Positions 9,050 through 16,924 of a stretch of 64,000 nucleotides of DNA are shown piece by piece. Positions within the stretch are counted from its first letter, which is position 1. Every line of letters begins with the position of its first letter. The stretch is from positions 2,790,001-2,854,000 of the forward strand of contig NZ_CP031417.1 of NCBI RefSeq assembly GCF_003367395.1. Direction: 5' to 3'. The position numbers were made by a program, and so were the translations under genes. The notes beneath the pieces are model-generated. The model searched no databases, had not been told where the DNA came from, and saw nothing but the letters and a program-made list of their open reading frames with translations. Origin of the DNA: Pseudolabrys taiwanensis. GTDB lineage: Bacteria; Pseudomonadota; Alphaproteobacteria; Rhizobiales; Xanthobacteraceae.

Positions 9050-9757
9050 ATGCACAGGCGGATGCTGCCATTTTTTCGGATCCTGCCTGTTGGCGGCGTA
9101 TTTCTCGCCATTCTTGTTCTGGTCCTGGCGCTCAAGGCGCCGGGCGATCGTACTTTGCCGCCCGTGTCCCTGACCGCAAGCGGCGCGCAAGCCACCAGCA
9201 ACGACGATCCGCAGTGGCGACAGGTTGCGATCAAGGCGGCGCTGCAACGTGCGAACGAGCTTCTGCGGTTGCGCGACTTGCCGGACACGCCGCCGCGAAG
9301 CGAGCCGCCCGTAATCGAGCCCGAACCTCAGGTCCAGGAGACGGCACCCGCGGTCGAGGAGCCCAAAGTCGCGGCCCTGCCGATGGCCCGGCCCGACGCC
9401 GATCCCGACCCGGACAGCGTCACCAATTCGATCGACGACACACCGGCTGCGACGATCCCCGTCGAGATCGGCGCCGCGTCATCGTTCGAACTGCCCGTGG
9501 TCCTGCCGGAGGAGCGGCCGGCGATCATCCGCACACCGGAGCGGAGCAAGCCCGCCAATGAAAGCCGCCGTAAGAAGAGATCGCGGGTGGCGCGGCCGAA
9601 GGCACCTAAGACACCTCCGCAACCGGTCCCGGTGCAACGGGCGCCACAGGTCGGCCTGTTCGAAGAATTGTTCAACACCCCCCGCCCCACCACGGGCGTG
9701 CCGCAGAACATGATCCTTAATCAGAAACCTGCGCATCGCGCCGACGCCGCCCACTAG
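9050..9757 (+). CDS. Membrane-anchored proline-rich hypothetical protein
   Basis: A 235-residue protein with one N-terminal hydrophobic segment (about residues 6-28, LPVGGVFLAILVLVLAL). It is followed by a low-complexity region rich in Pro, Glu and Ala, then a basic patch near residues 178-190 (SRRKKRSRVARPK) and a short C-terminal motif, GLFEELFNTP. This suggests a single-pass inner-membrane protein with a disordered periplasmic part. An internal ATG at 9062 is an equally possible start. It converges with the transglycosylase gene. I do not recognise a named family. Confidence 0.7.
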   Translation: MHRRMLPFFRILPVGGVFLAILVLVLALKAPGDRTLPPVSLTASGAQATSNDDPQWRQVAIKAALQRANELLRLRDLPDTPPRSEPPVIEPEPQVQETAPAVEEPKVAALPMARPDADPDPDSVTNSIDDTPAATIPVEIGAASSFELPVVLPEERPAIIRTPERSKPANESRRKKRSRVARPKAPKTPPQPVPVQRAPQVGLFEELFNTPRPTTGVPQNMILNQKPAHRADAAH

Positions 9758-9778
9758 GACGGCGAGCGATCACTCAGC

Positions 9779-10429
9779 TCAATAGTGGTCGAGCCGGCCA
9801 CTATAGAGGCTGGACGACGAGGCGACGCTTTCGCCGTGCATCTTGGCCTCCCGTAACCTCTTGACCGCGCTGGCGGCCTTGCCGCGCGCCGCCTTGGGTG
9901 GAGCGCTTTCGGGATCGGCCATGGCCATGGACCCGTTGCCGTCGAAAACGGCCTTGAAGTCATCGGCGGATTTCGCGGTCTGCCGTGGGGCACCACCCTG
10001 ACGCTTTGCCGCGTAGTAGTACCCCGCCGCATAATAATGCACGGCGCGACCATGATTGCCGCCAGCGACACGATAGGCGCCGGCGAGATACTTCACGGCG
10101 TAAGTCATGTTGGTGTCGGCGTCGAGCAGACCGGCGGCGGTACCGCGGTAACCAAGGCCACGCGCGGTGGCGAGCTTGATCTGCATGAGACCGAAATTGC
10201 CTCTGCTGACCACGCGCGGATTGCCGCCGCTTTCGCGCTTGATCACGCGGCGCACGAGCTCCTCGGGCACATTATTGGCAGCGGCATGCTTCGCGATGAG
10301 AGCATCGAGACTGCTGCCGTTCGAATTGCCATTAGCGTCCAAAACAGCGGCGCGGCGGTCCTGTGCCGAAGCGGACGACACGGCGGCGACGGCGAGCAAG
10401 GACGTGGCAATGCAAAGGCTGCGAATCAT
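9779..10429 (-). CDS. Lytic transglycosylase, SLT domain
   Basis: Exported enzyme that would cleave peptidoglycan glycan strands between MurNAc and GlcNAc. The ATG at 10429 follows a ggaga site and yields 216 residues with a signal peptide ending SASAQ (residues 1-23). The SLT fold begins near residue 41; the catalytic glutamate is E66 in RRVIKRESGGNP, followed by GNFGLMQIK and the Tyr-rich segment HYYAAGYYYA. The C-terminal 50 residues are basic and low in complexity. The frame extends upstream to 10495 without a ribosome site. Confidence 0.88.
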   Translation of the reverse strand: MIRSLCIATSLLAVAAVSSASAQDRRAAVLDANGNSNGSSLDALIAKHAAANNVPEELVRRVIKRESGGNPRVVSRGNFGLMQIKLATARGLGYRGTAAGLLDADTNMTYAVKYLAGAYRVAGGNHGRAVHYYAAGYYYAAKRQGGAPRQTAKSADDFKAVFDGNGSMAMADPESAPPKAARGKAASAVKRLREAKMHGESVASSSSLYSGRLDHY

Positions 10430-10677
10430 GTCGTCTCCAGAATTGTTGGGGGATGGCGGTTTTTCGCGTCCAACCCTGGCAACTTTGTGACGCAACCGCG
10501 GCGGTAGCCTGCGGTTCCATCACGAATTGAAACAGTGCAGAAAGGGAACTTTTGCGCGCGAAGCGGGCGCAAAGGCAAGGCCGGCCGCCTGGATATCGAA
10601 AATAACCTTGATGCAGGTCAAGTTTTCAGAGCCGAACGGCCCCTACACAGGCAGCGACACAAAAAGGGGGAGTCGCG

Positions 10678-10800
10678 ATGCCAACCGATGTCGCCATCGT
10701 CGTCGCTGCAATCGTGGTTGCGTTTGGGGTTTTCGCTGTCGCCCTGGCCTGGGCGGATTATTATACGCGGGGCGCTCGCCACCCCCAGGCCGGCGAATAG
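10678..10800 (+). CDS. Small single-pass membrane protein, 40 residues
   Basis: ATG at 10678 preceded by a strong purine-rich site (aaaaaggggga). The product is one hydrophobic helix (about residues 6-25, IVVAAIVVAFGVFAVALAW) with a short charged tail ending HPQAGE. The strong ribosome site, third-position GC and a shared terminator downstream support it as a real small gene. I recall similar tiny proteins in Bradyrhizobium relatives, but no function is known to me. Confidence 0.7.
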   Translation: MPTDVAIVVAAIVVAFGVFAVALAWADYYTRGARHPQAGE

Positions 10801-10844
10801 AAATAGCTGAGGAATACGAAGCGCTTAAGCGCCTCAAGGAGGGT

Positions 10845-10883
10845 CGAAGTGGCCGGGTCAACACCCCGGCCATTTCACTTCGC
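10845..10883. terminator. Bidirectional terminator between convergent small genes
   Basis: A GC hairpin, tggccggg/ccccggcca with a six-base loop, extended by cgaagt/acttcg across a small bulge. It lies between the 40-residue gene ending at 10800 (+) and the 51-residue gene ending at 10905 (-). Confidence 0.6.
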
Positions 10884-10904
10884 GGGTGCGGTCGGATTAA
10901 CCGC

Positions 10905-11060
10905 TCACCAGTCGGCGAACGGATACTGCTGATGCGCGATACGCGCGCGGGCCTGCGCTTCGTTGAACACGTCCAACAGGGTCGAAACGAAAGCAATCAC
11001 ACGCCCAAAGCCGGGCAGCGGCACCGACATAGGTTCTGCGTGGATCGGGAGCGACGACAT
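10905..11060 (-). CDS. Small conserved hypothetical protein, 51 residues
   Basis: The minus-strand ATG at 11058-11060 follows a ggagaagaagag ribosome site. The 51-residue product contains an amphipathic segment (FGRVIAFVSTLLDVFNEAQ) and ends in HQQYPFADW. This layout resembles short DUF1127-like companion proteins of Rhizobiales, and the next gene upstream is a DUF1127-type protein 42 bp away, so the two are probably co-transcribed. The function is unknown. Confidence 0.7.
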   Translation of the reverse strand: MSSLPIHAEPMSVPLPGFGRVIAFVSTLLDVFNEAQARARIAHQQYPFADW

Positions 11061-11102
11061 CTCTTCTTCTCCAGTGCGGGCGCGAAGCCCGCGATCAAAG
11101 CC

Positions 11103-11333
11103 TTACCAGCGCGGCGAATTCGCGAGGAACCGGCGCTCGATTTCACGCTCCGATTCGTCGGTGAACTTGCCACCGGTGTCGGCGAGGTAGGTCGCAATCT
11201 CACGCTCAGCCTGACGCATACGCGCAGCCATCAGAGCGTCGAGAACGCGGGCGAGGAAACCACGACGCGGCGCCGAAGGAGCAATTCCCTCGGGGAAAGC
11301 CAAGTCGCGCGGGGCAACGGATGTGTAGGCCAT
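11103..11333 (-). CDS. DUF1127-like small basic protein
   Basis: The ATG at 11333 has an aaagga site. The 76-residue product has the arrangement of the family: a short N-terminus, a helical core (RGFLARVLDALMAARMRQAEREI) and a C-terminal helix (SEREIERRFL). Some alphaproteobacterial relatives have been linked to stress or phosphate responses; nothing here specifies the role. A dyad-rich region lies upstream and the 51-residue gene lies downstream on the same strand. Confidence 0.7.
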   Translation of the reverse strand: MAYTSVAPRDLAFPEGIAPSAPRRGFLARVLDALMAARMRQAEREIATYLADTGGKFTDESEREIERRFLANSPRW

Positions 11334-11698
11334 CGTTCTGATCCTTTCGTGGAGCCGGCGGGTTCCCCGCCGACGCCTTCTGTTGCACTGCAATATACGC
11401 GGTTTTTCGCAGTGCAGTAGCTGCGGCGCAGCATATGCGATATGCGCATATCTCATGGGGCACCCAAACCCGGCCACCATCGAGAAATTCCCCGTTTTTC
11501 GGCTCCATTCGGCGCCGGTTCAGGCCAGCCGCGACCTAAGGGTTAAGATTTGATGACCTTTCAGCCGAAATTATCCCTGCTACGGCCGGACCGGATCCGC
11601 CTAAACGCATAGCTCGATGCACGGATTTCGCTGCTTTTCGATGCATAAATTATTGGCGCTTCTATCGAAGGCACCCAAATCTGGGTGTGAGGTGACCC
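11334..11698 (-). other. 365-bp intergenic region with palindromic control elements
   Basis: Probably the promoter region of the minus-strand DUF1127-like gene and of the plus-strand gene at 11699. It contains an 11-bp palindrome TTGCACTGCAA near 11382-11393, a related gcagtgca further out and a perfect 14-bp palindrome at 11439-11452. No open frame is convincing. Confidence 0.5.
11439..11452. promoter_or_regulatory. Perfect 14-bp palindrome, possible operator
   Basis: GATATGCGCATATC reads the same on both strands and lies about 106 bp upstream of the DUF1127-like start. The binding factor is unknown. Confidence 0.35.
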
Positions 11699-12016
11699 AT
11701 GGATCGACGGACATCGCAGCGCTCTCCCCTTCGCCAGCCGCTGCTGCGGCTGTTGGCGGTAAATCTGTCTATTGGCGTTTGCATCGCCTCCCTCATGCTG
11801 GGCGGCCTGCTGACGCTGAATCCGGCCGGCTTACGTGACCTGATCCTCGCCGATCGCGCCCCGGGGGCTGCCTTCGGTCTCCTCTTGTTTGGATTCCTGA
11901 TTACGTTTGGAAGCGCTGCGATGGGCACCGCGATCATGGCGCTCGGGCACAAACCGTCCGATGAGCCGCGCGGCGGCAAACCACGACCGATACCTGCGCC
12001 GGCGCGCGTGCGCTGA
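11699..12016 (+). CDS. Two-helix membrane hypothetical protein
   Basis: A 105-residue protein whose ATG at 11699 follows a gaggtgacc site. Two hydrophobic segments (about residues 18-42 and 57-84) are joined by a short loop, and the C-terminus is basic and Pro-rich. No family is recognised. The terminator-like hairpin at 12067-12094 follows it. Confidence 0.7.
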   Translation: MDRRTSQRSPLRQPLLRLLAVNLSIGVCIASLMLGGLLTLNPAGLRDLILADRAPGAAFGLLLFGFLITFGSAAMGTAIMALGHKPSDEPRGGKPRPIPAPARVR

Positions 12017-12066
12017 CCCGGACGCGGTTGGCAAAAGCGGCCGTTCTTCCTATATACGGACGAGAC

Positions 12067-12094
12067 AAACCCCCGCGCCGGCGCGGGGGTTTTC
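12067..12094 (+). terminator. Intrinsic terminator or leader hairpin
   Basis: cccccgcgccggcgcggggg followed by tttt. It closes the gene ending at 12016 and lies about 20 bp before the next start at 12115, so it could also attenuate that gene. Confidence 0.7.
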
Positions 12095-12114
12095 ACTTTT
12101 GTACGAGGACGCCA

Positions 12115-12351
12115 ATGGCCAAAAAGCCGGGGACCAACCCTAAAAACGAATTCGTGTTCTTCGACGTGGTGTACGAGGACGGCTCGCAGCGCTCGAACCG
12201 GCGCGTGCCGGCCGAGCTGCTCGAAGGGCTGGAGAAGGATGAGCCCGCGCGCGGCTTCATCATCGAACAGGACCGCGAAATCGCCGAGAAATCCGGCCGC
12301 CCGCCGCTGGCCATCAAGAGCCTCAGCCGCAGCGGCGCCAAGAAGAAGTAA
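12115..12351 (+). CDS. Small conserved hypothetical protein, 78 residues
   Basis: The ATG at 12115 (gaggacgcca just upstream) gives a 78-residue soluble, charged protein beginning MAKKPGTNPKNEFVFFDVVY. A beta-type start (FVFFDVVYEDGSQRSNRRVP) is followed by an acidic helix and a lysine tail. Such short proteins are conserved in Rhizobiales as I recall; no function is assigned. Confidence 0.75.
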   Translation: MAKKPGTNPKNEFVFFDVVYEDGSQRSNRRVPAELLEGLEKDEPARGFIIEQDREIAEKSGRPPLAIKSLSRSGAKKK

Positions 12352-12490
12352 CGCCTAACCCGCCACCCGCGCATCTCGGTATCGTTGCGCGCGGCCAGTT
12401 GGCACGACGGCGAACGCCGTCCATAATGACGCATGAGATGGGGCTTTCGGAGGACCGTGGGGATGGTCCGCCAAGCGAAAGGCCATAGCC

Positions 12491-13420
12491 ATGCGGTGCC
12501 TGCTCGTCATCTCGTTAGCCCTTCTGCCCGTTCTCCTGCCGCCGGCTGCACGCGCGCAGCAGCGCGACATTGCCGGTAGCCGCGATTACCCCGGCATCGG
12601 CCGCTTCGCCGGCAGCGTCATCACCGGTTATCAGACCAAGGATTTCGACGCGACGCGCCTGCAAGCCGCACCGTTCAAGGACGGCAAAGCGAGCGATCAA
12701 CGCCGGCCCGAAGGTCAGGTGACGCGCATCGCCTATCGCACGCCGCCGGGCCGCTCGATCATCGAAGTCGCCCGCAACTTCGAGAGCCAATTGGCGAAGG
12801 CCGGCTTCGAAACGCTGGTCGCCTGCAACACCGATGACTGCGGCGGCATTCCCTTTACCGAAGCGCTCGATGCCCTGCCTTTGCCGGCGATGTGGATCGA
12901 CGGCTTCGATTATCGTTACTACGCCGGACGCAAGTCCGACGGCGCGCAAGAAACCTACGCCACCGTCCTGGTGAGCAAGAACAACGACGAGATCTACACG
13001 CAGCTCGTGATCACGCGCGTCGGCGACATGGCGAACAAGATGGTCGACGCCGCCGCCATGGCCAAAGGGCTGGGCGAGAAGGGCCATATCGCAATCTACG
13101 GCATCCACTTCGACACCGACAAAGCCATCATCAAGTCGGAGAGCGCGCCGACGCTCGCCGAGATGGCCAAACTCCTGAACGGTCAGCCGGAGCTCAAGGT
13201 CTTCATCGTCGGACACACCGATAGCCAAGGCGCGTTCGATCACAACATGACGCTGTCGCGCTTGCGCGCCGAAGCGGTGGCGGCCGCGCTGACGACGTCG
13301 CACAAGATCGCGCGCGGCCGGCTTTATACAGCCGGCGTCGGCTATCTCGCGCCAGTCGGCTCCAATGCGACGGACGACGGCCGCGCGCTCAACAGGCGCG
13401 TCGAGCTGGTGGTGCCATAA
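12491..13420 (+). CDS. OmpA-family outer-membrane/peptidoglycan-binding protein
   Basis: A 309-residue exported protein with a signal peptide ending ARAQQ (about residues 1-23). An N-terminal domain of unknown type, with a CNTDDCGG cysteine pair near residues 116-121, precedes a C-terminal OmpA domain. That domain starts near residue 195 with IYGIHFDTDKAIIK, then VFIVGHTDSQG and LSRLRAEAV, the motifs that bind diaminopimelate in peptidoglycan. It may anchor the outer membrane to the wall. No porin barrel is evident. Confidence 0.88.
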   Translation: MRCLLVISLALLPVLLPPAARAQQRDIAGSRDYPGIGRFAGSVITGYQTKDFDATRLQAAPFKDGKASDQRRPEGQVTRIAYRTPPGRSIIEVARNFESQLAKAGFETLVACNTDDCGGIPFTEALDALPLPAMWIDGFDYRYYAGRKSDGAQETYATVLVSKNNDEIYTQLVITRVGDMANKMVDAAAMAKGLGEKGHIAIYGIHFDTDKAIIKSESAPTLAEMAKLLNGQPELKVFIVGHTDSQGAFDHNMTLSRLRAEAVAAALTTSHKIARGRLYTAGVGYLAPVGSNATDDGRALNRRVELVVP

Positions 13421-13474
13421 AGCGTCGCGCGCCGCCCTTGCCCGAAGCGCACGAGCGCGTATCGTGCGCTTCGC

Positions 13475-14584
13475 ATGGACACACTCGCCGCTCTCTTCCG
13501 CGCCGTCGGTGCGCCGCTCTCGATCGAGACGATCACGCTCGATGCGCCGAAGCCGACGGAGCTTCTGGTGCGCATCGCCGCCGTCGGCCTCTGCCGCACC
13601 GATCTGCATGTCATGCGCGGCGAACGACGTGTCGCGATGAGTCCTATGACCCTCGGTCATGAAGCCGCGGGCGTGGTCGAAGCGATCGGCGCCGACGTGA
13701 CCGGCGTCGCCGTCGGCGATCATGTCGTGCTCACCTTCATTCCGGGCTGCGGCCGCTGCCGCTGGTGCAGCAAGGGCCTGCACCATCTCTGCGCCGAGGG
13801 CCCGCGCATCACGCAAGGGGGGCAGCTGGACGGCACGTATTGTCGGCACGATCGGCTCGGTCGGGACGTCGGGGCTTTCTGCATGATCGGCGGCTTCGCC
13901 GAGCGCACCGTCGTCGACCAGGCCTCGGCCATCGTCATCGACAAGGACATCCCGCTCGACCTCGCCGCGCTCGTCGCCTGCGGCGTACCGGCCGGCGTCG
14001 GCGCCGCGCGCGTGCGCGCCAAGGTCAAGCCGGGCGACAGCGTGCTCGTCGTCGGCTGCGGCGGCGACGGCATGAACGTCGTGCAAGGCGCCCGCCTCTG
14101 CGGCGCCGCCACCATCATCGCCGCCGACATCAACCCAACGAAAACCGAACTCGCCCGCACCTTCGGCGCCACACACGGCGTCACCGAGCACGGCGAGGCG
14201 CTGACCCGCGCCGTGCTGGCGCTGACCGGCGGCATCGGCGTCGATCACGCCTTCGTCTGCATCGATCCGCCCGCCACTTTGCTGCCCGCCTTCCGCGCCA
14301 CGGCGAAGGCCGGCAACGTCGTCGTCACCGCCATCACGCCCGATACGGTGAAACAGATCGACGTGCCGCCGCTCGAACTGTTCGCGACGCAGAAGGCGAT
14401 CATGGGCGCGGTGTACGGCTTCACGAGCCCGCGCCTGCAGATCCCCGAGCTGCTGCGGCTCTACCGCAGCGGCGACCTCAAGCTGCGCGAGCTCATCACG
14501 CAGACCTACAGCCTCGAAGACATCAACCGCGGCTACGACGACCTCGAGGCCGGCAAGAACCTGCGCGGCGTCGTGGTGTTTTAG
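13475..14584 (+). CDS. Zinc-dependent medium-chain alcohol dehydrogenase
   Basis: A 369-residue NAD(P)-dependent oxidoreductase. Catalytic zinc ligands are visible as C40 (GLCRTD) and H62-E63 (GHEAAG). The structural zinc site is C92, C95, C98 and C106 (PGCGRCRWCSKGLHHLC). The nucleotide fold is around VVGCGGDGMN and ends with an acidic residue (AADIN), which suggests NAD preference. The long form with four structural cysteines resembles class III and NDMA-type dehydrogenases. The gene starts 54 bp after the OmpA gene with no clear ribosome site and faces the transglycosylase gene. Confidence 0.9.
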   Translation: MDTLAALFRAVGAPLSIETITLDAPKPTELLVRIAAVGLCRTDLHVMRGERRVAMSPMTLGHEAAGVVEAIGADVTGVAVGDHVVLTFIPGCGRCRWCSKGLHHLCAEGPRITQGGQLDGTYCRHDRLGRDVGAFCMIGGFAERTVVDQASAIVIDKDIPLDLAALVACGVPAGVGAARVRAKVKPGDSVLVVGCGGDGMNVVQGARLCGAATIIAADINPTKTELARTFGATHGVTEHGEALTRAVLALTGGIGVDHAFVCIDPPATLLPAFRATAKAGNVVVTAITPDTVKQIDVPPLELFATQKAIMGAVYGFTSPRLQIPELLRLYRSGDLKLRELITQTYSLEDINRGYDDLEAGKNLRGVVVF

Positions 14585-14590
14585 CCGCCG

Positions 14591-15394
14591 CTACTCCTGC
14601 AGCTGCTGCGCGAACAGCACGATGGTCTTGCGGTAGATCTCCGACCTGTTCCACTCGCGCATGACCTGGAAGTTCTCGGTGCCCTCGGTGTAGGGCGCCC
14701 CGGCGCGCCAGCCGTTCGTCTTCAACAGATTGGCGGTGGAGGCGAGCACGTCCGGCACCGAGTGGCGCAGGTCGACATGGCCGTTGCCGTCATAGTCGAC
14801 GCCGTACTTGATGTAGGACGACGGCAAAAACTGCGTCTGCCCGATCTCGCCGGCGAAGGCGCCCTTCAAATCCGACAGCGGCAGATCGCCCCGCTGCAGG
14901 ATCTGCAACGCGGCGATGAGCTCGCCCTGGAACAGCTCGGTGCGGCGGCAGTCATGCGCGAGCGTCGCCAGCGTGCGCACCACCGGGCGCTTGCCCATGT
15001 CGCCGCCGCCATTGTCGGTTTCGAGCGTCCACACCGCCATCAGGATTTCGCGCGGCACGCCGAACTGGCGCTCGATGCGCGAGAGCAACTGCGCATGCCG
15101 CTGCATCAGCGCCTTGGCGCGCTTGACGCGGGCCGGGATGACGCGCGTGCGCGCATAGTCCTCGAAGGATTTGCGGAAGGTGTAACGCTGGCGCTTGTCG
15201 AAGGCGAGCACCTCCGGATCGGGCGAGAGGCCGGCGAAGGCCTGGTTGATGACGCCCTGGGACACGCCGGCGCCCTGCGCCTCGCGCGCGATCTGGCCGA
15301 GGAAGGTCTGGAAGTTGCCGCCGCATTGGGCGGCGTAAGCCGGCGCGGCAAAGGCGAAAAGCGCGACGAATAAGGCGGTCAGTCGGGTGAGCAT
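14591..15394 (-). CDS. Lytic murein transglycosylase, MltB type
   Basis: A 267-residue exported muramidase. The ATG at 15394 follows an aggaa site, and residues 1-22 (ending AYAAQ) are a signal peptide. The MltB-type catalytic glutamate is E125 in AVWTLETDNGG. Typical later blocks are GEIGQTQFLPSSYIKYGVDYDGNG and DVLASTANLLKTNGW. There is no lipobox, so it is periplasmic rather than lipid-anchored. No C-terminal peptidoglycan-binding domain is present. Confidence 0.9.
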   Translation of the reverse strand: MLTRLTALFVALFAFAAPAYAAQCGGNFQTFLGQIAREAQGAGVSQGVINQAFAGLSPDPEVLAFDKRQRYTFRKSFEDYARTRVIPARVKRAKALMQRHAQLLSRIERQFGVPREILMAVWTLETDNGGGDMGKRPVVRTLATLAHDCRRTELFQGELIAALQILQRGDLPLSDLKGAFAGEIGQTQFLPSSYIKYGVDYDGNGHVDLRHSVPDVLASTANLLKTNGWRAGAPYTEGTENFQVMREWNRSEIYRKTIVLFAQQLQE

Positions 15395-15500
15395 GCCGGT
15401 TCCTGCGTTGTCGTTCCCCGGCGCCCTTGTAGCGGGCGGAACGGGACTTGTCCTCTCCCCCGCCCGGCGGCGGAGGGACGCGGCCTCCGCCCCACGCCGC

Positions 15501-15555
15501 TCATTCCCGCGAAAGCGGGAATCCAGCGCTGGGTCCCCGCTTTCGCGGGGACGAA
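15501..15555. repeat. REP-like double hairpin, copy A
   Basis: Two inverted hairpins in tandem: ttcccgcgaaagcgggaa, a short spacer, then tccccgctttcgcgggga. The 55-nt unit is identical to 21140-21194 as read. It lies between the MltB-type gene and msrA. Confidence 0.85.
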
Positions 15556-15649
15556 TGGAGAAGCTCACACACTCGTGTGTAACCGTGTGTGGCCCCGCGC
15601 CGAATAAGCCTCGATAGTCCGCGACACGCTCCTTCGGAGGAACCGCACC

Positions 15650-16348
15650 ATGCTCAAACGCCCTGCTTTCATCGTCGCCCTCGCGCTCGCCGCCTTCCCC
15701 TATTGCGCGCAGGCGGAAACCGCCGTCGTCATCCCGCCACCGCAGGCGGCCGCGCCGAGCGACGGCAAAGATGCCGGGCTGCAAACCGCCGTGCTGGCCG
15801 GCGGCTGCTTCTGGGGCGTGCAGGCCGTCTATCAGCACGTCAAAGGCGTCACCAGCGCCGTGTCCGGCTATGCCGGCGGCGCGCAGAAGGATGCCTATTA
15901 CCAGACCGTCGGCTCCGGCCGCACCGGCCACGCCGAGAGCGTGAAGGTGACCTACGACCCGAAACAGATTTCCTACGGCAAGATTTTGCAGATCTACTTC
16001 TCGGTCGCGCACGACCCGACGCAGCTCAACGCGCAAGGGCCCGACGAAGGCCCGCAATATCGCTCGGAGATTTTCCCGCAGAACGAGGCGCAGGCGAAGA
16101 TCGCCAGGGACTACATCGCGCAGCTCAACGCCGCGAAGGTGTTCAAGCGGCCGATCGTCACCAAGACCGAGACGATGAAGGCGTCATTCTTCCCGGCCGA
16201 GGCCTATCACCAGGACTACGCGACCCTGCACCCCTATCAGCCCTACATCGCCATCAACGACGCGCCGAAGGTGGCGAACTTGAAGAAGGTGTTCGCGGCG
16301 GAATGGCGGGAGAAGCCGGTGTTGGTGGGAGAGAAGATGGGGGAGTGA
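15650..16348 (+). CDS. msrA: Peptide methionine sulfoxide reductase MsrA, exported form
   Basis: Repairs methionine-S-sulfoxide in proteins. The 232-residue product has a signal peptide (residues 1-22, ending AQA), so it should act in the periplasm. The catalytic cysteine is C53 in GGCFWG, followed by GVTSAVSGYAGG and the substrate-pocket segment AHDPTQLNAQGPDEGPQYRS. No recycling cysteine is present near the C-terminus. The ATG at 15650 has a cggagg site. Codons 128 to stop are repeated at 16925-17242, beyond an avidin gene. Confidence 0.95.
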   Translation: MLKRPAFIVALALAAFPYCAQAETAVVIPPPQAAAPSDGKDAGLQTAVLAGGCFWGVQAVYQHVKGVTSAVSGYAGGAQKDAYYQTVGSGRTGHAESVKVTYDPKQISYGKILQIYFSVAHDPTQLNAQGPDEGPQYRSEIFPQNEAQAKIARDYIAQLNAAKVFKRPIVTKTETMKASFFPAEAYHQDYATLHPYQPYIAINDAPKVANLKKVFAAEWREKPVLVGEKMGE

Positions 16349-16431
16349 CGGGCTCGAGACTGGGCACAAGCCAGAGCCGCAAGCCTTGCGCCAAGCGCCG
16401 CGAACGATCGACCGCGGCGCACACCGTCAAG

Positions 16432-16818
16432 TCAACGCACGCGCTCGAACGTATCGGAGCCGGCATGAATCGCTTGCCAAAGCTCTTTGGGACTCTCCGG
16501 GTCGTTCGTGGTCGTCGTCATCTGCCACAGCGTGAAGATTTGCTCTTTGCCGGCAGCATCGACGACCATTTGGCCGACCCAGGCCGTGATTGACGCGTAA
16601 TCGGTCCAATTGACGATGAACGAGATGAGTTCATTATCGACATTGCCGATCAACGGATGCGGCGGCGTCGGTGTGCCGTTTGAGCTCACCGCGCTCGTGT
16701 AGGTGCCCGAGACCGATGAACCGTTGACGGTCAGCTCCATGACGGAGTCGAGTTCGTTTTTCCATTTGCCGTTGAAGTTCGGATTGGCCGCGGCCTTCAT
16801 GTCCCTAGCGATACCCAT
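16432..16818 (-). CDS. Avidin/streptavidin family biotin-binding protein
   Basis: A 128-residue protein with the avidin beta-barrel signature. Read against streptavidin, every main biotin contact has a counterpart: N21 and S25 (KNELDS), Y40 and S42 (GTYTSAV), W71 (VNWTDY), S76, T78 and W80 (ASITAWVGQ), W98 (IFTLWQM), W114 and D122 (GSDTF). I chose the ATG at 16818 because a very strong ggggggag site precedes it. There is no signal peptide and no cysteine, so the mature protein may be cytoplasmic, unlike most avidins. The gene lies antisense between msrA and a copy of the msrA 3' end, next to a retron. Bacterial avidins (rhizavidin, bradavidin) are known; their role is not. Confidence 0.93.
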   Translation of the reverse strand: MGIARDMKAAANPNFNGKWKNELDSVMELTVNGSSVSGTYTSAVSSNGTPTPPHPLIGNVDNELISFIVNWTDYASITAWVGQMVVDAAGKEQIFTLWQMTTTTNDPESPKELWQAIHAGSDTFERVR

Positions 16819-16924
16819 CACTCCCCCCTGCTTCTGCACGCGAACTAGCACGCGGCTTCAATTCAACAATAAATTGTCTTTCTTTACAATACACGTAACG
16901 TGGACAAGCTGGGCGCGCTAAATG

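Noticed and set aside
12515..14248. 577-codon open frame on the minus strand across the OmpA and alcohol dehydrogenase genes
   Set aside because: It runs antisense to two genes with clear domains; its composition (rich in Ala, Arg, Asp, His) is that of a high-GC shadow frame.
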